Positions 40,704 to 49,296 of a DNA stretch of 64,000 nucleotides are shown piece by piece. Numbering within the stretch: position 1 is the first letter of the stretch; the number at the start of each line of letters is the position of its first letter. Position numbers and translations under genes: made by a program. The notes beneath the pieces were generated by a model. That model was not told the origin of the DNA. It did not search any database and saw nothing but the letters and a program-made list of their open reading frames with translations. This stretch comes from RPQJ01 sp963707145 (GTDB lineage: Bacteria; Pseudomonadota; Gammaproteobacteria; Steroidobacterales; Steroidobacteraceae). Location: positions 930,001 through 994,000 of the forward strand of contig CAVPOQ010000008.1 in NCBI GenBank assembly GCA_963707145.1, given 5' to 3'.

Positions 40704-43163
40704 ATGACGGGATTCACCGCGTTCGAGCGCCTGCTCCTGCCGCCGGTGCGACGACTCGTCGCGCTGTGGGTGCGGCCATCCGTCCTGCCCGTTGACCCCG
40801 GCGAGCGGCAGGACCCGCGGCGGCCGCTCGTCTACGTGCTCGAGAAGCGCAGCGTGATCGACGTGGCGGTGCTGGACTACGTCTGCCGCGAGCGCGGGTT
40901 GCCGTCGCCGCTCGCCGCGCCCGTGCCGGGCGAGCGGATCCCGCAGCGCGTGATCTTCCTCGAGCGACGGGCGGGCGTGTTCGGCATGCGCATCGACCGG
41001 CGCATGCCCGCGGAACTGCGCACACTCGCCGACGCGGCCGCGACCGACTTCGCCCTCGATGCGGACCTGGTGGCGGTCAGCCTGTTCTGGGGTCGCGCGC
41101 CGGACCGCGAGCGCTCCTGGATCCGCCTGCTGGTGGCCGAGGGCTGGGACATCGGCGGCCGGTTCCGCAAGGTGCTGTCGCTGCTCGTCAACGGCCGCAA
41201 CCTGCTGGTGCTGTTCGGCGACGCGGTCCCGCTGCAGCCGTCGCTCGCCGAGACGCGCGGCCTGCCGCGCGGACCGCGCCGGCTCTGGCGCCAGCTGCGC
41301 ACCCAGCTGCGCAATCAGCGCGTCGCGACCATCGGTCCGGACCTCTCCCATCGCCGCACGATCGTCGCGCAGGTGCTGCGCACGCGCACCGTGCGCCGCG
41401 CGGTGCGCGCCGAGATCGCGGAGAAGGGCGTCGGGCGCCGCGACGCGCTCAAGACGGCCCGCCACTACGCCTACGAGATCGCGGCCAACTACTCCCACTG
41501 GTTCATCGCGCTGATGTACGGCGTGCTGAGCCGGCTGTGGAACCGGCTCTACGACGGCGTCGAGCTGGCCAACTTCTCGAGCCTCGAGCAGGTCGCCGAG
41601 GGCAGTGAGATCGTCTACGTTCCCTGCCACCGCAGCCACATGGACTACCTGCTGCTGTCCTACGTCGTCTACCACAAGGGTTTCGCCGTGCCGCACATCG
41701 CCGCCGGCATCAACCTCAACATGCCGGTGGTGGGTTCGTTCCTGCGGCGCGGCGGCGCGTTCTTCCTGCGGCGCAGCTTCGGGGGCAACCCGCTCTACTC
41801 GGCCGTGTTCATGAAGTACCTCGGCACGATGATGTCGCGCGGCCACTCGATCGAGTACTTCATCGAGGGCGGGCGCAGCCGCACCGGGCGTCTGCTGCAG
41901 CCGAAGACCGGCATGCTGGCGATGACCGTGCGCAGCTACCTGCGCGACCCGAACCGCCCGGTCGTATTCGTCCCGATCTACTTCGGCTACGAGCGGCTGG
42001 TGGAGGGACGCACCTACATCGGCGAGCTGTCGGGACGGCCCAAGGAAAAGGAGTCGGTGCTCAGCCTGCTCAAGGTCGTCCCGGCGCTGCGCAGCCGATT
42101 CGGCAAGGTGTACGTGAGCTTCGGCGAGCCGCTGCCGCTCGATCCGCTGATCCGCAAGCACTCCCCCGGGTGGGATGGCACGCCGGCGGACTCGAGCGCC
42201 CGCCCCGAGTGGCTCGGCGCGCTGGTGAGCGAGCTCGCGAGCGGCATCATGACGCGCATCAACGCCGCCGCCTGCGTGTCGCCGATCAACCTGATCGGCC
42301 TGGTGCTGCTCGCGACGCCGCGCCAGAGCATGGGCGAGGCGGACCTCGCCCGCCAGCTCGAGCTCTATGCCTCGCTGCTGCGCCAGGCGCCGTACTCGCC
42401 GCGCGTGTGGGTCACCGCCGTCGACGGCGCGGCGATGATCCGCTACGGCATGTCGATGGGCATCCTCCGCCGGCGTCCGCACGAGCTCGGCGACGTCGTG
42501 TTCATGACCGAGGAGCACTCGATCCTCACGAGCTACTTCCGCAACAACGCGCTGCACCTGCTGCTGATGCCCTCGCTGCTCGCCTGCGCGTTCCTGAGCA
42601 ACGCCTCGGTGCGGCGCGAGGATCTGCACCGCTTCGCGCGCCGCGTCTACCCGTACGTGGCCGACGAGTACTTCCTGCGCTGGACCGAGGAGGAGCTGCC
42701 CGGCGTGGTCGACGAGCTGCTCGAGGACCTGTTCAACCACGGCCTGCTTGCCGCCGATGCCGATCGCGGCGTGTGGCGCCGGCCGCCGGCGGAGTCGCCC
42801 GAGGCCGTGCAGCTGTCGGTGCTCGCGCAGGCAACGGTGCCGATCCTCGAGCGCTACTACCTGTCGCTGGCGCTGCTGCTGAAGGCGGGCAGCGGCCGGC
42901 TCACGCCGGAGGCGCTCGAGCGGCAGTGCGAGCTCATGGCCCAGCGCATGGCGCTGCTCTACGAGATCAACTCGCCGGAGTTCTTCGACCGCGCGCTGTT
43001 CCGCAACTTCGTCGAGCAGCTGCGCGTCCGTGGTGTGCTCACGCTCACGGAGGAGGAGAAGCTCGCTTTCGAGCCGGAGATGCTCGAGGCCGTCGTCGCG
43101 GATGCGCAGACGGTGCTGAACGAGCAGGTGCGCAACTCGATCCTGCAGGTGGTGCACCGCTGA
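40704..43163 (+). CDS. plsB: Glycerol-3-phosphate 1-O-acyltransferase
   Basis: An 819-residue acyltransferase, near the E. coli length (807), which acylates glycerol 3-phosphate at sn-1 from acyl-CoA or acyl-ACP at the inner membrane, the first step of phospholipid synthesis. The HX4D catalytic motif is PCHRSHMDYLLLSY (near residue 310); further blocks are GAFFLRRSFGGNPLYSAVF, FIEGGRSRTGRLLQPKTGML and VVFVPIYFGYERLVEGRTYI. The C-terminal third is helical, as in PlsB. ATG 40704 follows the lipoprotein stop by four bases. Confidence 0.95.
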   Translation: MTGFTAFERLLLPPVRRLVALWVRPSVLPVDPGERQDPRRPLVYVLEKRSVIDVAVLDYVCRERGLPSPLAAPVPGERIPQRVIFLERRAGVFGMRIDRRMPAELRTLADAAATDFALDADLVAVSLFWGRAPDRERSWIRLLVAEGWDIGGRFRKVLSLLVNGRNLLVLFGDAVPLQPSLAETRGLPRGPRRLWRQLRTQLRNQRVATIGPDLSHRRTIVAQVLRTRTVRRAVRAEIAEKGVGRRDALKTARHYAYEIAANYSHWFIALMYGVLSRLWNRLYDGVELANFSSLEQVAEGSEIVYVPCHRSHMDYLLLSYVVYHKGFAVPHIAAGINLNMPVVGSFLRRGGAFFLRRSFGGNPLYSAVFMKYLGTMMSRGHSIEYFIEGGRSRTGRLLQPKTGMLAMTVRSYLRDPNRPVVFVPIYFGYERLVEGRTYIGELSGRPKEKESVLSLLKVVPALRSRFGKVYVSFGEPLPLDPLIRKHSPGWDGTPADSSARPEWLGALVSELASGIMTRINAAACVSPINLIGLVLLATPRQSMGEADLARQLELYASLLRQAPYSPRVWVTAVDGAAMIRYGMSMGILRRRPHELGDVVFMTEEHSILTSYFRNNALHLLLMPSLLACAFLSNASVRREDLHRFARRVYPYVADEYFLRWTEEELPGVVDELLEDLFNHGLLAADADRGVWRRPPAESPEAVQLSVLAQATVPILERYYLSLALLLKAGSGRLTPEALERQCELMAQRMALLYEINSPEFFDRALFRNFVEQLRVRGVLTLTEEEKLAFEPEMLEAVVADAQTVLNEQVRNSILQVVHR

Positions 43164-43180
43164 GCCGCATCGGGCTGGGT

Positions 43181-43293
43181 TTCGCCGGCCGGGGGAGAAC
43201 CTCCGGCGGGACGCCGCAAGTACGTCCATGTAGGCTCGCGCGCGACGTCCATGTCGCGCGACGCCCGCCGGAAGTTCTCCCCCGGCCGGCGAA
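43181..43293. repeat. Inverted-repeat element A (30-base arms, 53-base core)
   Basis: Arms 43181-43210 and 43264-43293 are inverted copies with one mismatch in 30. The core (43211-43263) begins with a 33-base block (43211-43243) found exactly, in reverse orientation, in element B; its other half contains a small hairpin (CGCGCGAC at 43239-43246 with 43253-43260). The element begins 18 bases after the plsB stop. I recall related intergenic repeats (centred on a GAGCCTACATGGACGT-like string) in gammaproteobacterial genomes, but cannot confirm this here. Confidence 0.9.
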
Positions 43294-43315
43294 ACGACCG
43301 TACGCAGGCTACGTC

Positions 43316-43450
43316 CGCGCGACGAGGACTAGCACGTCGGGTCGGTTGGCGGCGGGCGTCGCGCCGCAGGGATGCGGCGCGCGAGCCTACATGGACGTAC
43401 TTGCGGCGTCCCGCCGCCAACCGACCCGACGTGCTAGTCCTCGCCGCGCG
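43316..43450. repeat. Inverted-repeat element B (41-base arms, 53-base core in opposite orientation)
   Basis: Arms 43316-43356 and 43410-43450 are inverted copies with one mismatch in 41, and are unrelated to the arms of element A. The core (43357-43409) is the reverse complement of the core of A, identical over 33 bases (43377-43409) and differing only in the small internal hairpin. The right arm runs into arfB: its last four codons and stop are part of the repeat. Elements A and B are 22 bases apart and fill the space between convergent plsB and arfB. Confidence 0.9.
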
Positions 43451-43859
43451 GCGGGCTGCGGAGCTTTTTGGTGCGGCCGGCGCGTGTCTTGCCCGCGAGG
43501 CGCCGTTCCTTCGAGGCGCGCGTCGGCCTGGTGGGCCGGCGGGGCTTCGGCTCGATCAGCGACTCGCGGATCATCGTGACGAGGCGCTCGAGCGCGTCGG
43601 CGCGGTTCTGCTCGAGCGAGCGGAAGCGCTGCGCGTCGATGACGATCAGGCCGTCGGCGGTCATGCGGCGGCCGGCGAGGCGTGCGAGGCGCGGGCGCGC
43701 CGCGGGCGGCAGCGACTCCCACGCCGCGGCGTCGAAGCGCAGCTCCACGGCGTTCGAGACCTTGTTGACGTTCTGCCCGCCGGGACCGGAGGCGCGCACC
43801 GCCCGGAACTCGAGCAGCTCGTCGGGGATCGACAGCGAGTGCGAAATCTCGACCGCCAC
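43434..43859 (-). CDS. arfB: Alternative ribosome-rescue factor, peptidyl-tRNA hydrolase ArfB (YaeJ)
   Basis: A 141-residue protein that releases peptides from stalled ribosomes. The GGQ catalytic motif is RASGPGGQNVNKVSNAVELR (residues 24-43), and the basic C-terminal tail that enters the empty mRNA channel is present (RRPTRPTRASKERRLAG, RTKKLRSPPRG). Length matches E. coli YaeJ (140). GTG 43857-43859 is the only reasonable start and lies five bases after the mscS-like stop, so it closes that operon. Its last codons lie in the arm of repeat element B. Confidence 0.92.
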   Translation of the reverse strand: MAVEISHSLSIPDELLEFRAVRASGPGGQNVNKVSNAVELRFDAAAWESLPPAARPRLARLAGRRMTADGLIVIDAQRFRSLEQNRADALERLVTMIRESLIEPKPRRPTRPTRASKERRLAGKTRAGRTKKLRSPPRGED

Positions 43860-43864
43860 GTCGC

Positions 43865-45193
43865 TCAGTCGTTGCGCGCGGGCGCGAGACCGGCGGCGCG
43901 CGAGTCTACGACCTCGAGGCGTACCTCGCGCTGCGCCACCGGGATGGTGATGCCGCGCGCCTTGAAAAGCCGCCAGATCGCGCGGTTCACGTCGGAGCGG
44001 ACGTTGTTGACGCCGGCCGCGGGATCCGGGATCCAGAAGCGCAGCTCGAGTTCGATGCCGTGGTCGCCGAAGGACATCAGGCGCGCGACGGGCGCCGGGT
44101 CCTGGATCACGCGCGGGTGCCCTTCGGTGGCCTCGAGCATCAGGCGCATCGCGAGCTCCGGGTCGTCCCGGTAGCTCACGCGCACCGGCAGCTTGAGCCG
44201 CACGCGCGGGTCGCTGTAGCTCCAGTTCACGACGGAGTTGGTGATCAGGTTCTGGTTCGGCACCAGCGTCGCCACGCCGTCGCGGTCGCGCACCACGACG
44301 TAGCGCCCGCGCAGCTCCTCCACCCAGCCGAAGCCCTCGGTGGCCGTGCCGGTCGTGCCGGAGAAGCTGATCACGTCGCCCGGCTTGATCGAGCGATCCA
44401 TCAGCAGCACGAAGCCGCTGACGAAATTGGCCGCGATGCTCTGCAGGCCGAAGCCGAGGCCGATGCCGATCGCGCCGGTGAGCACGTTGAGCGTGGTGAG
44501 GTCGAGGCCGGCGGCGTTGAGGCCCACCAGCACCGACAGGCCGACGAGGAACGCCTGCGTGAATTTGGCGATCCCGATGCGCATGTTCGGCGCCAGGCTG
44601 TCCAGCTTGAGCACGCGCCGTTCCAGCCAGCGCGACACCCAGATCGCCGCCAGCACGAACAGGCTGACCGTCACCAGCAGCTTGGCCACCGACCAGACCG
44701 AGATGCGGGTCTTGCCGAGGCTGATACCGATGCCGTCGAGCGCCGCGACGACCGGTTCGCCCCACCCGAGCAGGTGCAGCGCCAGGAATGCCCACACGAC
44801 GAGGCTGATCGTCGTGCCCCAGCCCTTGATGCGTGCCCGCGCGCCGAGCGACACCCGCAGCAGGTAGACGCCGAGGCGGATCAGCAGCAGCAGTCCCGCG
44901 AGCTGGACGGCCGGGTCGACGATGCGCGTGTCGGCGCCGCCGGCGTGCAGCAGGCCTGCGGCCGCAGCGAGCAGCAGCAGCGCGAGCGCGAACGGCGCGG
45001 CGACCCATGCCGCCTCGCGCGCACGCTCACGCAGGCCGGCCGGCGGCGCGTCATCGGCGAGCCTCGGGCGCAGCAGGCCGGCGAGCCACCAGCCGAGCAG
45101 GACCGCCCCGGCGATGCAGGCGAGCTGCAGCAGGGTAGCGGGTTCCAGCAGGCGGTCGAGCAGTTCGCCGGCCGAGTACAGCGGCTTCTGCAT
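43865..45193 (-). CDS. Mechanosensitive channel of the MscS family, with extra membrane segments
   Basis: A 442-residue inner-membrane protein. Four or five extra helices (LQLACIAGAVLLGWWLAGLL, APFALALLLLAAAAGLLHAG, GLLLLIRLGVYLLRV, VWAFLALHLLGW, LLVTVSLFVLAAIWVSRWLE) precede the MscS core: TGAIGIGLGFGLQSIAANFV forms the pore helix, followed by SIKPGDVISFSGTTGTATEG and LVPNQNLITNSVVNWSYSD of the beta domain. The family releases solutes on hypo-osmotic shock. ATG 45191-45193; five bases separate it from the YdcH-like gene upstream and from arfB downstream. Confidence 0.9.
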   Translation of the reverse strand: MQKPLYSAGELLDRLLEPATLLQLACIAGAVLLGWWLAGLLRPRLADDAPPAGLRERAREAAWVAAPFALALLLLAAAAGLLHAGGADTRIVDPAVQLAGLLLLIRLGVYLLRVSLGARARIKGWGTTISLVVWAFLALHLLGWGEPVVAALDGIGISLGKTRISVWSVAKLLVTVSLFVLAAIWVSRWLERRVLKLDSLAPNMRIGIAKFTQAFLVGLSVLVGLNAAGLDLTTLNVLTGAIGIGLGFGLQSIAANFVSGFVLLMDRSIKPGDVISFSGTTGTATEGFGWVEELRGRYVVVRDRDGVATLVPNQNLITNSVVNWSYSDPRVRLKLPVRVSYRDDPELAMRLMLEATEGHPRVIQDPAPVARLMSFGDHGIELELRFWIPDPAAGVNNVRSDVNRAIWRLFKARGITIPVAQREVRLEVVDSRAAGLAPARND

Positions 45194-45198
45194 CCGGC

Positions 45199-45423
45199 TC
45201 AGGCGTTCAGGTCCGGGATCAGCTGGCTCTCGAGCCGCGCGATCTGGTCCTTCAGCAGCAGCTTGCGCTTCTTGAGGCGCCTGAGCTGTACCTGGTCAAC
45301 GTAGAGGTCGAGCTGCAGCCGGTGGATGACGTCGTCCAGGTCGCGGTGCTCGATGCGCAGCAGTCGCAGCCGCTGCACGTGCTTGAACGTCTCGGTGTCG
45401 ACGTTGTCGATCGCTTCCGCCAT
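45199..45423 (-). CDS. YdcH-family (DUF465) small protein
   Basis: A 74-residue, entirely helical protein with FKHVQRLRLLRIEHRDLDDV, a second helix with DQVQLRRLKKRKLLLKDQI and a short tail (ARLESQLIPDLNA). The two-helix basic pattern with LKKRKLLLKD is diagnostic of DUF465/YdcH. Function unknown. ATG 45421-45423 is chosen because upstream residues are arginine and proline rich and not family-like. Confidence 0.85.
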   Translation of the reverse strand: MAEAIDNVDTETFKHVQRLRLLRIEHRDLDDVIHRLQLDLYVDQVQLRRLKKRKLLLKDQIARLESQLIPDLNA

Positions 45424-45499
45424 GGTGAACCGGCCTCGCGTCGGTCGGGTGCGAGTCGGGTAGCTTAGCCCCGGGGGCCGCAAAAGGGGATAGGGCCGC

Positions 45500-45802
45500 T
45501 CAGAGCCCCACGCTGTCGATCCTGTGCCCGGTCAGCACCACGAAGCCCTGCTGCCGGCTGACGCCGTCGCGCGTGTAGTCGAAGACGTAGGTGCGCCGCA
45601 GCTGCAGGGGCCCGCCACTGACCCGCACCGGCTCGAGGCGGCGGAACGCGACCGTGCCGTCGAGCAGCGCCGCGCCCGTGCTGCGGCAGGTCTCGAGCGC
45701 AGCCTCGTTGGCGCGTTCGCGGGCCCCGAGGCTGTCGTGCCAGAACCAGGCGGTCGCCAGCATCGCCGCCAGCAGGAACAGCAGCGCCCAGGAGAGTTCC
45801 AC
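45500..45802 (-). CDS. DUF3301-family membrane-anchored protein
   Basis: A 100-residue protein: a single N-terminal membrane helix (LSWALLFLLAAMLATAWFWH), then DSLGARERANEAALETCRST, ALLDGTVAFRRLEPVRV and a strand-rich end (RRTYVFDYTRDGVSRQQGFV). This plan is that of DUF3301, a gammaproteobacterial family commonly beside cysQ. Start GTG 45800-45802, three bases after the cysQ stop. Confidence 0.82.
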   Translation of the reverse strand: MELSWALLFLLAAMLATAWFWHDSLGARERANEAALETCRSTGAALLDGTVAFRRLEPVRVSGGPLQLRRTYVFDYTRDGVSRQQGFVVLTGHRIDSVGL

Positions 45803-45805
45803 GCG

Positions 45806-46615
45806 TCAGAAGAGCGTCGACCAGCGGCGGCCCGGGTCGCCGAAGGCGATGAAGTGCGGGTTGAGCAGCGTGTCCCGCTCGTTGTAGCGGAGCGGCGCGC
45901 CGTCGAGCGTGGTCACTGCGCCGCCGGCGAGTTCGAGCACGGCCTGGGCCGCGGCCGTGTCCCACTCCGAGGTGAGCCCGAGCCGCGGGTAGAAATCCGC
46001 CGAGCCCTCCGCGACGAGGCAGAACTTCAGCGCGCTGCCCATCGGGCGCAGCTCGTGCGAACCGAGTTTCGCGAGCACCGCGTCCAGGGAGTCGCCGCGA
46101 TGCGAGCGGCTGCCGACGACCACCAGCGGGTCGGCCGCCGGACGCACGTGGATCGGTTCGGCCCCGGCGCCGTCCTCGCGCCGGAACGCGCCCGCGCCCT
46201 CGGCCGCGTAGTAGGTGAGCCCGAGCGCCGGGGCCGCGACCACGCCCAGCACCGGGCGATGGTCGCGCACCAGTGCAACGTTCACGGTGAACTCACCGTT
46301 GCGGCTGATGAACTCCTTCGTGCCGTCGAGCGGGTCCACCAGCCACAGCTGCCGCCACGCGCCGCGCACGGCACGGTCGTGGGCCGCCTCGGCCTCCTCC
46401 GACAGCACCGGGATGGATGGCGCGATCCGCGCGAGGCGCGCGGCGAGGATCTCGTGCGCGGCGCGGTCGGCGCGGGTGATCGGCGACTCGTCGGCCTTGT
46501 ACTCGACGTCGTGCCCGCCGGCGTACACCTCGAGGATCGCGGTGCTGGCGGCGGCGACGGCGTCGAGCACGGCGGGCAGCAGGTCCGCGGGGCGCGCGGG
46601 CGTGGTTTCGGTCAT
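45806..46615 (-). CDS. cysQ: 3'(2'),5'-bisphosphate nucleotidase CysQ
   Basis: A 269-residue inositol-monophosphatase-fold enzyme that hydrolyses 3'-phosphoadenosine 5'-phosphate (and PAPS) to AMP (APS), preventing toxic build-up during sulfate assimilation. Metal ligands are in PVLSEEAEAAHD, LVDPLDGTKEFISRNGEFTV and SEWDTAAAQAVLELAGG. VEYKADESPITRADRAAHE is the usual CysQ N-terminal motif. ATG 46613-46615; a TATGAT on the minus strand at 46649-46654 is a possible -10. First gene of the cysQ-DUF3301-ydcH-mscS-arfB run. Confidence 0.93.
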   Translation of the reverse strand: MTETTPARPADLLPAVLDAVAAASTAILEVYAGGHDVEYKADESPITRADRAAHEILAARLARIAPSIPVLSEEAEAAHDRAVRGAWRQLWLVDPLDGTKEFISRNGEFTVNVALVRDHRPVLGVVAAPALGLTYYAAEGAGAFRREDGAGAEPIHVRPAADPLVVVGSRSHRGDSLDAVLAKLGSHELRPMGSALKFCLVAEGSADFYPRLGLTSEWDTAAAQAVLELAGGAVTTLDGAPLRYNERDTLLNPHFIAFGDPGRRWSTLF

Positions 46616-46686
46616 GCGGGGACTCCGGCGCGGACGGGCGCGGCGCGTATCATAACGGCCCTTTCCTGCAGCGCGGGTGCCGCAAC

Positions 46687-47376
46687 GTGCCGGCCGTCGC
46701 AGAACCACGAGTGGCAGCGCCCGACTGGAACGCCATCCGTACCGTGTGCCTCGACATGGACGGCACGGTGCTCGACCTGTGCTTCGACAACCTGTTCTGG
46801 CTCGACGCGCTGCCGCGGCGCTGGGGCGAGCGCCACGGCGTGCCGGCGGAGGAGGCGATCGCGCGGCTGCGCGCGCGCTTCGACGCCAAGCGCGGCACGC
46901 TCGAGTGGTACTGCATCGATCACTGGAGCGAGGAGCTCGACTTCGACATCGCGGCACTCAAGTCCGCGATGAGCGGACAGATCCGCTACCTGCCCGGCGC
47001 GACCGACTTCCTCGACGCGGTCCGTGCGCTCGGCAAGCGCCTGCTGCTCACGACCAACGCCCACCCGATCAGCCTCGCGGTGAAGGAGCGGCGCACGGGC
47101 CTGTCGCGCCATTTCGACGAACTCGTCTCCTCGCACGAGTTCGGCGTGCCGAAGGAGTCGGTGGGCTTCTGGAGTCGGCTCGCGGCGAGTCACGCCGTCG
47201 ATCCCGCGACCACGCTGTTCGTGGATGACAGCGCGGCCGTGATCGAGGCGGCGTGCCGAGCCGGAGTGAGTGCCGTCTACCAGGTGCTGCAGCCGGACTC
47301 CACGCGGCCGCCGCGCGCACCGCTGCCGGGCGTGACCGGGATCGGTGGGCTCGCGGAGCTGATCCCGGCACCGTAG
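46687..47376 (+). CDS. yrfG: GMP/IMP nucleotidase YrfG (HAD family)
   Basis: A 229-residue HAD hydrolase. Motif I is VCLDMDGTVLDLCFDN (residues 20-35), motif II TTNAHP, motif III lysine in FGVPKESVGFW, motif IV LFVDDSAAVIEAA. The DNLFWLDALPRRWGERHGV helix and the EWYCIDHWSEELDFDI cap are characteristic of YrfG, which dephosphorylates purine nucleotides. Start GTG 46687; the gene diverges from cysQ. Confidence 0.9.
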   Translation: MPAVAEPRVAAPDWNAIRTVCLDMDGTVLDLCFDNLFWLDALPRRWGERHGVPAEEAIARLRARFDAKRGTLEWYCIDHWSEELDFDIAALKSAMSGQIRYLPGATDFLDAVRALGKRLLLTTNAHPISLAVKERRTGLSRHFDELVSSHEFGVPKESVGFWSRLAASHAVDPATTLFVDDSAAVIEAACRAGVSAVYQVLQPDSTRPPRAPLPGVTGIGGLAELIPAP

Positions 47377-47410
47377 CACCGCGCAGCCGACGGCCGCGCG
47401 ATGCCTCGCC

Positions 47411-49003
47411 TCAGTCCTCGGACGACGGTGCGGCAGGGGCTGCGGGCGCACTACCAACCGGTGATTCCCCGCTGCCGGACCGTCCTGCGCCGCCGCGCCG
47501 ACGGCGGCGTCGCTTGCGCGGCGTGCCGTCGGTGCCGGCAGCCGGCGCGCCCGTCGCCTCCGCGGTACGCGGCACGTCGGCTGGAGGCGCGGTGCTGGCG
47601 ACCGGCGCGGCCGGCTGGGGCCGCGGCGCCGGCGGGGCAGTGCTGCGTTCCGGCGGGCGCCCGTCGCGCCGCTCTTCGCGCGGAGGGCCGCTGCGTCGTC
47701 CGTCGCGGCGCTCACCGCCCCGTCCGCCGCGCCCGCCACCGAAGCCGCCGCGTCCGCCACCGAAGCCGCCGCGCCCGCCGGCGGTCCCTGCGCCAGCAAA
47801 CCGGCGCCGTTCCCGGGCCGGCACCGTGATCTCGGCAAGCAGGTCCTCGCTCAGCGTCGCCCGCGGCAGGCTGCGGCCGATGTAGCCCTCGATGTCCGGC
47901 AGCGACTGCACGTAGTCCTCGCAGCCGAGGCTGATCGCGTCGCCCTCGGCGCCGGCGCGCGCCGTGCGGCCGATGCGATGGACGTAGTCCTCGGGGTCCT
48001 GCGGCATGTCGTAGTTGAAGACGTGGCTCACGTCCGGGATGTGCAGGCCGCGCGAGGCCACGTCCGTGCCGATCAGGATCGCGAGCTCGCCGCTGTGGAA
48101 GTCGCGCAGCAGGCGCAACCGCTTCTTCTGCGGGACGTCCCCGGAGATCGCCTCGGCGTTCAGGCCGTTGGCGCGCAGCAGGGTCTCGAGTTCCTCGGCG
48201 CCGCGGCGCGTGTTGACGAAGATCATCGAGCGGTGCGGGTCCATCGAGCGCAGCAGCCCAACCAGCAGCCGGGGCTTCTCCTCCATCGAGGGGAAGTAGA
48301 TCACCTGCCGCACGCTGTCCACGGTCATCTTGTCCGGCTCGATGCGCACGAGCTCGGGGTCGTTCATGTGCTCGTAGGCGAGCTCGAGCACGCGCTGCGC
48401 GAGCGTGGCGGAAAACAGCAGGTTCAGCCGCTGGTCGGGCGGCGGCAGGCGCCGCATGACGTAGCGGATGTCGGCGATGAAGCCGAGGTCGAACATGCGG
48501 TCGGCCTCGTCGAGCACCAGCACCTCGACCGAGCGCAGCTCGAACACGTGCTGCTTGAAGAAGTCGATGAGGCGGCCCGGCGTGCCGATCAGGATGTCCA
48601 CTCCCTCCTCGAGCTCGCGGCGCTGCTTGTCGTAGTCCACGCCGCCGAAGGCGAGGCCGAGCCTGAGGTCCGTGTACTGGCCGAGGAGCTCGGCGTCGTG
48701 GTGGATCTGCACGGCCAGCTCGCGGGTCGGCGCGATGATCAGCGCGCGCGGCGCGTTCACCTTGCGCGTCGGGGCGGGCGCGTTGCGCAGCAGCCGGCTG
48801 TAGAGGGCAACCAGGAAGGCGGCCGTCTTGCCGGTGCCAGTCTGCGCCTGCCCGGCGACGTCGCAGCCGGCGAGTGCGCGCGGCAGGGTCTGCGCCTGGA
48901 TCGGTGTGCAGCGCTCGAACCCGGCGTCGGCAATGCCGCGCGCGAGGGTCTCGGGCAGGTGGAGGTTCGTAAATGAGAGGTCGGTCAGGTGTGCGTCGGC
49001 CAT
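47411..49003 (-). CDS. rhlB: DEAD-box RNA helicase RhlB
   Basis: A 530-residue helicase. Motifs: Q motif CTPIQAQTLPRALAG, I AQTGTGKTAAF, Ia PTRELAVQI, II VLDEADRMFDLGFI, III FSATL, V GTDVASRGLHI, VI HRIGRTARAG. VDYDKQRRELEEGVDILIGT and SFTNLHLPETLARGI match RhlB, which unwinds RNA for the RNase E degradosome. After about residue 400 the protein is a long disordered tail with RGG repeats (GGRGGFGGGRGGFGGG), prolines and a basic cluster, longer than in E. coli (421 residues total). Start ATG 49001-49003. Divergent from trxA-rho. Confidence 0.93.
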   Translation of the reverse strand: MADAHLTDLSFTNLHLPETLARGIADAGFERCTPIQAQTLPRALAGCDVAGQAQTGTGKTAAFLVALYSRLLRNAPAPTRKVNAPRALIIAPTRELAVQIHHDAELLGQYTDLRLGLAFGGVDYDKQRRELEEGVDILIGTPGRLIDFFKQHVFELRSVEVLVLDEADRMFDLGFIADIRYVMRRLPPPDQRLNLLFSATLAQRVLELAYEHMNDPELVRIEPDKMTVDSVRQVIYFPSMEEKPRLLVGLLRSMDPHRSMIFVNTRRGAEELETLLRANGLNAEAISGDVPQKKRLRLLRDFHSGELAILIGTDVASRGLHIPDVSHVFNYDMPQDPEDYVHRIGRTARAGAEGDAISLGCEDYVQSLPDIEGYIGRSLPRATLSEDLLAEITVPARERRRFAGAGTAGGRGGFGGGRGGFGGGRGGRGGERRDGRRSGPPREERRDGRPPERSTAPPAPRPQPAAPVASTAPPADVPRTAEATGAPAAGTDGTPRKRRRRRRGGAGRSGSGESPVGSAPAAPAAPSSED

Positions 49004-49296
49004 CAGGTGGATTCTTGAGGTGTGCTCTTGCAAATTGGGAAAAAGCGGGGTCAAATACGTCGGAATTCGCGGTCCCCGACCGCTCCCGCCATCGTGTGAA
49101 GCCGGCCCGCCGGGTCCGAACGACCCGACGCTCCAGTCCGGCGCACCGGGAATCCAGCAGCGCAAGGTACCGCCGTACTCGCAATAGTTTGCCTCACGCG
49201 CACGTCGCCGTCACCCGTTCACCCGCGCAGCCCACGCCCTGCCCGATATCCACGCCTGATCCAACCAGCTCAAAACGCCAGCGGAGGTAGTCTCTG
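49004..49296. promoter_or_regulatory. Divergent promoter region of rhlB and trxA-rho
   Basis: 293 bases with no gene on either strand. The region must hold both promoters. A TTGACC-like hexamer on the minus strand near 49050-49055 and an AT-rich block at 49030-49045 are the best rhlB candidates, but no well-spaced pair stands out. GGAGGT at 49283-49288 is the ribosome site of trxA. Confidence 0.45.

Noticed and set aside
40356..43229. A 957-codon open frame opposite plsB
   Set aside because: Shadow of plsB: mirrored codon bias, no domains, and it would run through the lipoprotein gene and the repeat region.
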